From assembly GCA_015178975.1 (NCBI GenBank), contig WHVD01000054.1:492069-556068 (forward strand): a stretch of 64,000 nucleotides of DNA, read 5' to 3'. The DNA comes from Hysterangium stoloniferum (Eukaryota > Basidiomycota > Agaricomycetes > Hysterangiales > Hysterangiaceae). The position numbers and the translations under genes were made by a program. Positions 29,928 to 39,885 of the stretch are shown piece after piece. Positions within the stretch are counted from its first letter, which is position 1, and each line of letters starts with the position of its first letter. The notes under the pieces are model-generated. The model was not told where the DNA came from and ran no database searches. It saw only the letters and a list, made by a program, of their open reading frames with translations.

Positions 29928-30237
29928 CCATTGGTTTATTGATACTTGCTAATATTATGTTATTTCACGATATGTGTGGAAGAGTGATGATTAGGACCGA
30001 TGCATCAGATGGTGAAATACCAGATGGTGAAATACAAGGTATATTGAGTCTCAATTCTGGCTGTGGGGTACCTCCGTAATACTTTAGACTTTGGACTCCG
30101 CTACACTAAAACTATTATTAAAAACAAAGAATGTCTTTAGCTTGCATCATGTATTAATTCTTAGAAAATAATGAAAATGTTGCTAAACCTGTAGATGATA
30201 TATCTGGAATATAATGCCTGCTTAATAGTCTCTCTTC
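29928..30237. other. AT-rich island boundary, no gene seen
   Basis: About 310 bases downstream of gamma-adaptin. A short direct duplication (atcagatggtgaaataccagatggtgaaata, stated in two parts: atcagatggtgaaa repeated at 30,006 and about 30,021) occurs near 30,010. CpG becomes rare from here onward. Nothing coding is seen. Confidence 0.4.
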
Positions 30238-30446
30238 TACAGTGGCTCAAAAAATCATTTCAATGTTTCATTATTGAAAGATTGATTCACAATACAAATA
30301 CCAGACATCAGAAAATTCTTAAAATATTACCCCATATAGTATAGCATATTAGCTTTAAATGTATGCTTAGATTATGTAATTTGAAGCCAAAATGGTGGAA
30401 TAGTAAATGAAACAAATTAATCACTCATTGGAATGGTTTTTGACCC
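30238..30446. repeat. Solitary Tc1-type long inverted end (relic)
   Basis: About 209 bases starting tacagtggctcaaaaaatc and closing with cattggaatggtttttgacc, which is an inverted version of its own start. The same layout, an outer repeat plus an inverted inner repeat about 200 bases away, forms each end of the two Tc1 elements at 32,641 and 36,841. No transposase and no partner end lie nearby, so this is one end left behind or a MITE derived from such an end. Confidence 0.55.
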
Positions 30447-30655
30447 TATATTATTTTAACAGAAAAGCTACTATTTCAATAAAAATATAAGTCTAAACCA
30501 ATTGTAATAATAATGAACATGTCATGTGACTTTGTTTACATCTGTTTGACATGTTGACAGTTGGTTCAACCACTTCTTAGCTTTTACCATTACTATAAAA
30601 GCTATTTCTGCTACTCAGCACTTTAATATTATCTCTCTTCTTCCAGAGTGCTATT

Positions 30656-31955
30656 TGTTATGACCGTGTTGCAACCCTGTCATAAGCTGACGGTTCCCGA
30701 GGATACAACATTTCTAGTTATTGATCAAGTCCTTGTATCAGAAACCATTGGCCACCCAACACTGATGTGTACCCTCATGGTGATCAAACCCCATTTATGT
30801 CCCTGTCAGATTATACTCATACTATCTAGTTATACTTTGATATATCCCCTTTTTACTTATGTTAATCCACTCTACTCTATGTTTCACCTATGCTATATAT
30901 ACCTGTAACCCTCTGACTATTTCCTTTTCTCGTAGTTCCACTCTCGGTTAATCACAGCCTCCAAACTTATTGTAACCTCCCAATTTCTAATCAAGCTTAT
31001 TTGTCAATAGTACTTTCCGCTCTTCCCTTAGTTAGCATTTTCTAGATGTGTTATAACCATGTCATAACCTGATGGTCCCCAAGGATATTGCTGCCTATCA
31101 ATGTTTCAAGTTATCGCTCAAGTCATCGCATCAGAAACTGTCGGTCACCTGATGCTGACATACGCTTTCACAGTGATCAAACCCTGTTTACACCCCCATC
31201 AAAATATACTTGTACTATCTGGTTATACTCTGATACATCCCTTTTTATTATGATGATCCATTCAACTCTATGTTTCACATATGCCTATAATCCTTGGACT
31301 ATTTCCTTTTCTCGTAATTCTGCTCTCAGTTAATCACAGTCTCTGAACTTATTGTAACCTTCCTGTTCCTAGTCAAGTTTATTTGTCAATAATGTTTTCC
31401 ACTCTTCCCTTAGTTAGTATTTTCTAGATGCTGAATACTTGTATATAAACCCACTGTAGTTGTAGTTACTAGGCAATCAGAATATCAACTCAGAACACCC
31501 ACATACATCTTTAGAAGTCTTATACTAAGTATCCCACTCTCTGCCTTCATGTTACGACCATGTCGTAACCATGTTGCAATCTGATGGTCCCCGAGGATAT
31601 TACCATCTATCGATGTTCCAAGTTATTGATCAAGTCATCATTTCGGCAACCTTTGGAACACTGATGGTGACGTATACCTTCACGGTGACCAAACCCATTT
31701 ACGCCCCTGTCAAAATATACTCGTACCATCTGGTTATGCTTTGATATGTCCCCTTTCATTATGATGATCCAACCTTCCAGTTTCTAGTCAAGTCTATCTG
31801 TCAAATAGTGTTGCCGCTCTTCCCTTAGTTAGTAGTTTCTAGACGCTGATAACTCATATATAAGACCTGCTGTAATGTAACTACTAGACAATCGGAATAT
31901 CAACTTAGATCAACTTAGATACCCCTCTAATTTCTGACTCCATTATCTATTCATG
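30656..31955 (+). repeat. Three tandem LTR-like repeats
   Basis: Three direct copies of a 390-500 base unit start at 30,656, 31,049 and 31,550. Each begins tgtta-[t/c]-[g/a]acc followed by a 'gatggtccccgaggatat'-like line, a 'gtgatcaaaccc' line and 'cttcccttagttagtatttt'. The second runs TG...CA over 501 bases and carries a TATA-like tatataa about 400 bases in, as an LTR would; the first stops at 'ttctaga' where the second begins. No reverse transcriptase or integrase is left. Unequal exchange between LTRs is the simplest origin. Divergence between copies is large, so they are old. Confidence 0.55.
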
Positions 31956-32032
31956 ACCACCATGTTCCGACTCCATCCGATTTACAATCCAACCTACATT
32001 TACGACTTCAACCTCTAATCTCTGACTCTCAG

Positions 32033-32240
32033 TCTCGGACTCTTTCAGTCTCGGACTCTTTCAGTCTCTGACTCTTTCAGTCTCTGACTCTTTCAGTCTC
32101 TGACTCTTTCAGTCTCTGACTCTTTCAGTCTCTGACTCTTTCAGTCTCTGACTCTTTCAGTCTCTGACTCTTTCAGTCTCTGACTCTTTCAGTCTCTGAC
32201 TCTTTCAGTCTCTGACTCTTTCAGTCTCTGACTCTTTCAG
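32033..32240. repeat. 16-base minisatellite, about 13 units
   Basis: Head-to-tail copies of tctctgactctttcag, 208 bases in all. The first two carry tctcgg in place of tctctg and the last is slightly altered; the central units look identical. It sits just downstream of the LTR-like tandem. Confidence 0.9.
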
Positions 32241-32255
32241 TCTCTAACTCTCAGT

Positions 32256-32640
32256 CTCCGACTCTTGGTCTCTGACCCCTCAGTCCAACCCTTGACTTAA
32301 CCTTTGGTTTCCAATTGGTAGTCTACCAAGAGGTTTACTTGACAGGACTAGTTTCTGCCCACCTGAAATTAAGGACACCTGACGGTAACTTGCGAGGGTG
32401 CAGCACATAAGCTGAAGCCAAGTCCTTCCATTCAGTCCCCATTGGTCTACTGACATCCGTCAGTTTCAGTTCTTAACACTTTACATGTGCTCACCCACTC
32501 TCGGTCCCTGACCCCTTGGTCTGACACTCGACTTATCCTTCAGTCCCGATCAGTAACTCACTGAGAGGTACTCATTAGGACTAGTCTTCACCAATCCGAA
32601 ATTTAAGGACACCTGACAGTTATTGCGAGGGTGCAGCATA
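32256..32640 (+). repeat. Tandem LTR-derived repeat with recurring gagggtgcagcacataagc motif
   Basis: Two tandem units of about 220 bases, each running from a 'tctctgacccct' line through 'aaggacacctgac' to 'gcgagggtgcagca' and 'taagctgaagccaagtcc'. The second unit is cut by the Tc1 element at 32,641 and resumes at 34,239. Related lines occur at about 35,050 and 48,637. It is probably the leader of an old LTR retrotransposon, but no coding part remains. Confidence 0.5.
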
Positions 32641-34238
32641 TACAGTAGCTTCCAAAACTGTCCCAATGTTTTGGTAATTCTCAATAAATGCTTTATAACC
32701 TACCAAATAATTTTTTTTTAAATAGTGAAATTATTCTCACATATACCTAACATACTAGCTTTGATATACCTAAACATTACATAATATAGATGGATATTGG
32801 TGTCACAGTGAATATTTAAAAATGACCAATCATTGGGACAGTTTTGCAACCCTCTCTTTTTACACATTTCATTATATCATATTATATTCTAGAGGGCCAG
32901 GAAAATTACAAGAAAATTCACATGACATCTATTTGATGTTATAATTAATATGTGACATGAAACATCACATTTTAACTATCATTCTTATCATGAAAGCTAT
33001 TTCCCCTCTCAAAAGAGAACAAGCCATCTCCCTCCTACAAAATGGACTCTCCAATAGGAATGTAGCCTCTACAACAGGTCTTAGAAAATCTACTATCAGT
33101 AGAATTGCTTAGGAGATAGAGATAGACAAAGAAAACCTGAAAGGAGGATGTCCATCCAAGCTTTCTCCTACTGACCAAAGGAGGATCATATATCAAATCA
33201 CCTCTGGCAAACTATGCTGTCCAGGCCACACACTACATTAATTCCATCAATAAATATCATGTCTCACCCAAAATAGTCAGGAGGACCTTGAAACAGCATG
33301 GTTTCAAAGCTGTAGTCAATGCAAAAAGACCTTTGCTCAAGGCTCAACATAGAAAGGCCAGGTTAAGCTTTCCCCTCAAGTACCAAAACTGGACTGTGGA
33401 TGATCAGAAAAGGGCCTTGTGGTCTGATGAGACCAATATCAATAATATTGGGTCAGATGGACATCAATGTGTTGAAGAAAGCTGGAGAACCACTTTCTGA
33501 TAGGGCAACCCAACTTACAGTCAAGTATGGAGGTGGAGATATCATGGTGTAGGGCTGTATGGGTTGAAATGGAGTGGGAATGCTTGCAGAGATTGAAGGA
33601 AGGATGGATTCTGCACAATATGTGGAGATCCTGGCTCAGCATTTGTCCCAGAGCATTGAAGATTTGGATATTCCAGCAGATGAGGCCATTTTCCAGCAGG
33701 ATAATAACCTAAACACATATCCAAGATTGCACAAAAATGGTTTTTTGAAAATCATATTCAGGTGTTAACCTGGACAGCACAGTCTCCTGACCTGAATCCC
33801 ATAGACCATCTTTGATTCCACCTGAAGAAACAGCTCCAGAAATATCCTTCACCATTAAAGAGAGTTTAGGGGTTATAGGAGAGGGTGGAAGTGGAATGGG
33901 CAAAGATTGAGCCTCAGAAGTGTCAGAAACTGATAAAAAATATGCCCAGAAGACTTGATGCTGTAATAAAGCCTAAGGGAGACCATACAAAGTACTAGAA
34001 TAACAAGATATCTGATTCAAAAAGGGTGGTTGCAAAACTGTCCCAATGATTGATCATTTTTAGATATTCACTGTGACACCAATATTGCTCTATATTATGT
34101 AATATTTGGGTATATCAAAGCTAGTATGCTAAGGTATATATGAGAATAATTTCACTATTTTAGAAAATTTATTTGGTAGGTTATAAAGCATTTATTGAGA
34201 ATTACCAAAACATTGGGATAGTTTTGGAAGCCACTGTA
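32641..34238 (+). mobile_element. Tc1/mariner-type transposon with long inverted ends
   Basis: 1,598 bases counting the flanking TA dinucleotides. The ends are inverted copies of about 210 bases, starting tacagtagcttccaaaactg on the left and closing with the complement on the right. Each end carries an outer and an inverted inner copy of a 'cattgggacagttttg' block. It lies exactly between gtgcagca-ta and ta-agctgaagcc. The same sequence uninterrupted at about 32,408 and 35,058 shows the pre-insertion site, so TA was the target. Confidence 0.88.
32990..33998 (+). pseudogene. Tc1-like transposase, inactivated
   Basis: Transposase reading frame of the element at 32,641-34,238. It starts MKAISPLKREQAISLLQNG, a helix-turn-helix region like that of the sibling element, hits a stop after about 38 codons, and needs several frame changes further on. 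Recognisable parts are SPKIVRRTLKQHGFKAV, WTVDDQKRALWSDETNIN (first catalytic Asp), IFQQDNN (second Asp) and SPDLNPIDHL, where the usual third residue Glu is Asp. It ends KPKGDHTKY with TAG at 33,996, close to the KGGYTKY end of its sibling. It cannot make a working enzyme. Confidence 0.85.
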
Positions 34239-34310
34239 AGCTGAAGCCAAGTCCTTCCGATCGGTCCCTGTCGGCCTACCGACATTAGTCAATTTTCAGT
34301 TCTTAACAAC

Positions 34311-34792
34311 TATATAGACTGTGGAATGTATGCAATGCCAAATCTGGTAATAATGAAAGCCTAAACTATGTAGTAATCATAAAATGGGATAAGTAAACAC
34401 CAAACTAGGTGTTAGGAATGGAATGGAGGTAGAGTCCAAAACATGACAGGTCATTTGACCATAATGGGAACAGGGCTCAGTCAGAGAGCTGATGGATTGT
34501 CCATGTGGAGACTGGTGACTGGTGTGCAGGGCATAGTCAGAGATAGACAGGTTGACATGTGTGGGTCCCAGCAGAGTCTGATGACTGGTGGTCAGGCATA
34601 GACAAGTGTGATGTCTGGGTCCTGGCAGGTTGGCAGGTTAATGATAACTCAATATAAAGAGCCAGGTGCATCTAGAGTGGGGTCTGGAGCCTGGCAGGTT
34701 TTCCAGTTGTAATACTCATCCCAATTCATGATTACTTGTTTAGGCTTTTATTATTACTGGATTTGGTATGCATACATTCCACAGTCTATATA
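34311..34792. mobile_element. TIR element (MITE) with about 65-base inverted ends
   Basis: The left end tagactgtggaatgtatgca and the right end, read on the other strand, agree over about 65 bases with few mismatches (both run on through a 'aaagcctaaac' line to 'agtaatcat'). Both sides are flanked by tata, giving a 4-base or TA-type target duplication. The interior of about 340 bases is non-coding with degenerate 'gactggtgactggtgtgcagg' type repeats. CG dinucleotides are essentially absent. Confidence 0.75.
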
Positions 34793-35091
34793 ATCTAGCT
34801 GATGTTTGTACATACAATCCAGTAATAAAATCAACTTTGAATCAACTTAGTTCTCCCTCAGTAACTTAGCATATACCTGCTCAATTACCATCTCTCATCT
34901 TTGAAAAACAATGCTATCAACCTTGTCAGAGCCCACAGGCTTTCTGACTGGCCTTCTGATTTATTGACTGTTCGATCTCTCAACCTATCAACTACTCCCA
35001 GACTCCCTGGGTTTCCCATCCACCTGTTTGAAATTGGACACCACAATCTCGCAAGGGTGCAGCCTATAAGCTGAAGCCAAGTCCTACCAGA

Positions 35092-36325
35092 TCATCCACA
35101 GCTTTCTCCAGAAACCCTCCATGAGCCTGAACATCCCTTAACAGTTTGCAATTTTGTGAGCCCTTGAGCTATGGTTTTGCCCAGGCTTCTGAGCAAATTA
35201 CAACATTTGGGTGCTGTATGAAACAATTCAACAAATGTAGAAAAAAGAAGGAAGAACTGGAAGGGGAACCTACTTGTCATTGCCATGATTGCATCAGCAT
35301 TGACTAGGAAATTTAGTATTGTGGTATTTATAGGCACTTGAGGACTAGGATCATGTTGAATGCTGTGCAATGGGACTAAACATTGGGTAGGCCTGTCTAC
35401 CTTCACATTCTGCATCCAAGCATCCACATTCCAAAATCTGTACAGAAAAGAATATCAGCAATATCTTCTAACAAAGTAAGGACTCGCAATTTTTACTGAG
35501 CAGTAGTTAAGACTGTCAAACTACCTATACTTGCCTGCACTGTCTGTATGTCTGCTTGGATATTGGCTTGTATCGCTTGGATATTAACCTGCATTGCCTG
35601 GATAGCAGCAATGCTGGCCTGAATCCCAGTAAGTTGTTGTTGTATTTGTCCCACATTGTAGTTTGGAAATCATGCCAGCTTGACTACAAGTGATTGTTGG
35701 TGGCCAGTGAGGGTTTGGAGCTCCTGAGCAATTGTGTTACTTCCAGCAGTCATGCCATTAACAGCTGCATTCATGTTTGCAATATTTGGTAGAGGAGTGT
35801 CACGAATCGATTATTCTTCAATAAAGTTGAATAATATTCTACTAATCGAACTCGGAAGCCTCATTCGACGAAGTATATAGTCACCCTGTCGATGAAGTAA
35901 GAGGCTATTACCAGTTGTGAGTACTCACGGAAGTATTTGTTGAAGAAGTTACGACAAGATAGATTACTAATATCACTAATATACAGATATTTCGACTGAC
36001 TTCCCTCACTCTTTTCGTAGCCCTTTTATGCTTTTCTTTGTATCGTTATGACTATGTTATGAACTAATAATGAAATCATACATGACGTCGAAATGAGACA
36101 TGTCGAAAGAGATTTGATGGTGTCGAATAATGTTCGGTTTTGTTGAGTTGAATTCAATAAGTCGAAGAGTTGTCGAAGGTTACCTTTGAATGTTTGTGAC
36201 AATATTGTGACATGTGACAGTTGTGACAAGGAGGTTGGGCCATTGGAATAAGCTGAGGAAAGAACAAGGACTAGTTGTAGTTTTGAAGTTTTTTATTCAT
36301 AATCTGAATACACAATTTTGGGATT
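35092..36325 (-). pseudogene. Coiled-coil hypothetical gene, copy 1, interrupted
   Basis: Minus-strand homolog of the gene at 44,095-44,806, from a shared 'ggctttgcccaggcttctgagc' line (here with one change) to the common end acaattttgggatta. The encoded repeat of alternating Ile/Gln with Ala (compare IQASIAAIQATLANVQ in copy 2) suggests a coiled coil. This copy has lost most CG dinucleotides and its frame, and a 431-base solo LTR sits in it at 35,798-36,228. The fungal Mug135-like family is a possible relative, but I am not certain. It is not functional. Confidence 0.5.
35798..36228 (+). mobile_element. Solo LTR, copy 1 (431 bases)
   Basis: Starts TGTCACGAATCG and ends TTGTGACA (TG...CA rule), flanked by the 5-base direct repeat aggag (35,793-35,797 and 36,229-36,233). 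Copy 2 of the coiled-coil gene at 44,718 shows the empty sequence caaaggaggttg. A second LTR of equal length lies inverted at 39,455. No internal region remains, so LTR-LTR recombination removed it. Confidence 0.9.
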
Positions 36326-37072
36326 ACAGCTGTTCCAAGTACCTAAGGCAGAGTTCAGAATTTAAAAAAAATCCCACCACAGACAAACTGTGCCATATCT
36401 CCAGAATGAGTGGCACTTAAGATATAATAACATGCTACATATGTGTAAGATATTGTATGGATCTATATATATGTATATGTTTGGCCTTATGACAGGCCAT
36501 TTAATATTCAGTGAAATATCATTGCAATGGTTCTGTCAGGGGACTCTCTGTCACAAACCCTAGAAAGCACCATTTTCTCATCTCATTGAAGTCCCTGAGT
36601 CCACAGTCCAACTCCTGCCTTTGTCACATTCCCTCTCTTTGTGGATATCAACCACTCTGGCTAATATGTAGAGTAGAGGACTAACTTCAGAAGTTCATAG
36701 GAGTAATATTCCATTGTGGGAAGAACCTCTGTTCTGTAATAGGTAAAGTTATTTTTAGACTACTGGATGCCTATGGGTCACACCTGGTAGGGGGAATTCC
36801 TTAGACTGTTTCTCTTCGGATTCCCTCCTGCTAGGTGAGTTACAGTGACTCACAAAACCTTTCCAATGTTTGGAGTTTGCATATTGGCAAACTGCTACCA
36901 GGGGAGGAAAAATAGTAAAAAATATCAAAAATTCACACTAGATAGCTAAACATGTATAGAATTGTGGCCTAGAATATTATTACATTTTTGGGCATGCTAA
37001 AAATAGTTTAGTCAGGCCTGCTCATTGGAAAGGTTTTGTGGCTGATGATAATGATGCAATATATGCAATATT

Positions 37073-39237
37073 TTAATACTTGGTATACCCTCCCTTGGCC
37101 TTTATGACTGCCTCAACCCTCCTTGGCATGCTTTCAATTAACTTCTGACACTCAGAAGCTGGTATATCTTCCCACTCCTTCTCTATCCTCTCCCACAACT
37201 CCAGAATCCCACTTGGTGCAGTGGCATACTGTCCCAGCTTTCTCTTCAAGTAATCCCATAGATGCTCAATTAGATTGAGGTCTGGGGATTGGGCAGGCCA
37301 TGGTAGGACATGTAAGAATATGCAATGGGTTTTCATGTGGATGAGGGGATGACAAAGTCCCTACTGAAATACATGTAATGACTAAGCTACTGTAAAGTAC
37401 GAAATAGCCGAGCATCGACAACATGCAATACTATGACTTCTAACACGCCCACTTTGCATGTTGTTGAGAGCCCATAGTAGATCCATACATACCAGTCAAA
37501 AATTAAACATCCTTTTAACACAAAAAAAATATGCCCACTTGGTGCAAAATCCATCCAAAAAATCCATCTGAAAATCCATCCAAAAATCTTGAAACTACCC
37601 GCTGCGCCCACTAGATGCAAAATCCGTTCGAAAAAGTTGAGAAACCCACTGCATTCCACTGCATTGCGCCCACTAGACGCAAGATTAGACACAATATTCA
37701 GATTAGACACAATATTCAGATTAGACACAATATTTGTCCAAAACTTGAAAATACGCTGCGCCCACTAGATGCAAAAATCATCTGGTACATTTGGCGTCAA
37801 ATTGTACCTTGGAGCATCCCTTGCTCCTAGTACGCATTCCCCCAACCTCCCAGATCACACATCCGCTACATTAGCGTCGAATTGTGCCTCTGGCTCAGAA
37901 CTCCTAGTACACATTCTCCTAACCTCCTGGATTTCTGATGCCAGACCTCAGAGTCCTGCTCACAACTCCTAGTCCCCACAAATAACAGAATACTTCAGCC
38001 TGGCCACTCATGGGACAACAGGCCTACTTTGCAAAGGTCGGTTCACAGAACTCGAAGTTGAATGTTGTTGTCTTCATCAAACCCATAGATGTACTTGGAA
38101 CAGGTACAACAATCTGTGAGTCCATTCCCAATAAACCATGCTCCGTATACCACTGCCACTCCACAGTATCTTCAGTTCCAATACCACACTTTGTAAGTTC
38201 ACCTCTCATTGCACCGACAAAAAATTTCGAAATAGAAGCAGCAATGTTGACAATGACAAAGGGGTGTAGTTTAGATATAGCAGCAGTAGATACGCAAATT
38301 AGAGGCAACTGGCGGGGCCCATAACCTGTAAGAATATGCAATGGGTTTTCATGTGGGTGAGGGGATGACAAAGTCCCTACCGAAATACATGTAATGACTA
38401 AGCTACTGTAAAGTACGAAATAGCCGAGCATCGACAACATGCAATACTATGACTTCTAACAGGACAGTCATTCCATTATTTTCAAACTATTCCTTTGCCT
38501 TTTTGCAGGTATGTTTTGGATCATTATCCTGCTGAAAGATGATTTTAGCAGGGTCCAACTGGTAATACCTGATGCTGTTTTGGAGGTCTTCATCCAAGAT
38601 GCTCCTGTAAAGTTCCCCATCCATTCTACCCTCAATCCTGGTGGACACCCTCCCACATGAAGCACCCCCAAACCATGACTGATCCTCCACCAAACTTCAC
38701 TGTCCCTTGAACAAGCCTCTCATTCAGGCCTTCCCCAGTCTTTTTCCATGCCCATTTCCTTCCATCTGAGCCAAGGTGATTTATTTTAGTCTCATCAGAC
38801 CACACAACCCTCCTCCAGTCATCTAAAGTCCAGTGCTGGTGGGCCAAAGCAAAGTCAAGCCTCTCCTTCACATGTCTCTTGGACAAAAGTGGCTTCTTCT
38901 TCTTCACAACTGCTTTCATCCCTGCTTTCTTCAAGCTCCTCCAAACTGTCTCAGCTGAAATAGGATTGTTGGTGATGGTCTGAAGTTCCTGGGCTATGTC
39001 CACTGCAGTTTCAGCCTTTCCAGATGTGATTAGATGGACTGCATGACGGATGTTGGTAGCAGAGAGCTTCTTGGAACGACCTCCAGTTGATTTGGGAAGG
39101 GTAGGAAGATGCTTAGAGTGAAGTCTGGAGATAGTACCAATGCCAAAACCAGTGATTGAGGCAATGGATGGAGTGGAATGGCCAGCTTCAAGTAGAGAGA
39201 TAATATATTGTTGTTGAGCAGGAGAGAGGGAGTGCAT
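37073..39237 (-). pseudogene. Tc1 transposase split by a miniature LTR element
   Basis: ATG at 39,237-39,235 (MHSLSPAQQQYIISLLEAG) opens a helix-turn-helix DNA-binding part (SIASITGFGIGTISRLHSKH; GGRSKKLSATNIRHAV). The catalytic part follows: VVWSDETKINHLGSDG (first Asp), KFGGGSVMVWGCF, IIFQQDNDPKHT (second Asp). The frame has a shift near 38,640 and one TAG at about 38,491 where the family has Trp. At 38,461 a 1,151-base LTR element intervenes, and the rest resumes at 37,310 with WPAQSPDLNLIEHLWDYL (third residue Glu) to KGGYTKY. Counting across the junction gives 34 residues between the second Asp and Glu, the DD34E spacing of Tc1. Confidence 0.88.
37311..38461. mobile_element. Miniature LTR retrotransposon (TRIM-like), 1,151 bases
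   Basis: Two 135-base direct repeats, 37,311-37,445 and 38,327-38,461, both start TGTAAGAATATGC and end CTTCTAACA. They differ at only two places by eye, both transitions. The 5-base target duplication ggaca lies at 37,306-37,310 and 38,462-38,466. The 880-base interior has no pol gene. It holds repeated 'gcgcccactagatgcaaaat' lines and a triplicated 'attagacacaatattcag' stretch, and moderate open frames on both strands (38,010-38,324 plus; 38,440-38,024 minus) that I cannot assign; one may be captured host sequence. The insertion lies in the Tc1 transposase gene. Confidence 0.92.
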
Positions 39238-39454
39238 GATGGATTGCTGGCAATGTGAAGAGACAGTTATTGAAACAGTTGAATAACTCTTGACAAACAC
39301 CCTGTGAGTGTGAGGAAAGTAAACACTAAATGTATTCAACTGTGAAATAACTACATACCTGTGAGTGAGGAAAGTAAACACTAAGGAGACTTTCCCACAC
39401 CCACAGCGGAGTATGCTACAGGGTGCTTACCTAAGCACCTACACATCAGTTACC

Positions 39455-39885
39455 TGTCACAACCGTCACATGTCACGTATTGTCACAAACATTCAAAGGT
39501 AACTTTCGACAAACTCTTCGACACATCGAACTCGACTCGACAAACCCGAACATTATTTGACAATATCGAATCTCTTTTGACATGTCTCATTTCAACGTCA
39601 TGTATGATTTCATTATTAGTTCATAACATAGTCATAACGATATGACGAAAAGCATAAAAGGGCTACGAAAGAAGCGAGGGAAGTCAGTCGAAATATCTGT
39701 ATATTAGTGATATTAGTAATCTACTTCGTTGTAACTTCTTTGACAAATACTTCCATGAGTACTCGCAACTGGTAATAGCCTCTTACTTTATCGACAGGGT
39801 GAATATATACTTCGTCGAACGAGGCTTCCGAATTCGATTAGTAGAATATTATTCGACTTTATTGAAGAATATTCGATCCGTGACA
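39455..39885 (-). mobile_element. Solo LTR, copy 2 (431 bases, inverted)
   Basis: Same 431-base LTR as at 35,798, in opposite orientation: tgtcacaaccgtcac at the left and gatccgtgaca at the right. The 5-base target duplication is ttacc (39,450-39,454 and 39,886-39,890). It sits in the 5' part of the Tc1 element upstream of the transposase ATG. Differences from copy 1 are largely CG to TG or CA. Confidence 0.9.

Noticed and set aside
32256..32640. Ribosomal or small nuclear RNA gene for the gcgagggtgcagc line
   Set aside because: It recurs with diverged flanks and LTR-like context and has no RNA-family core.
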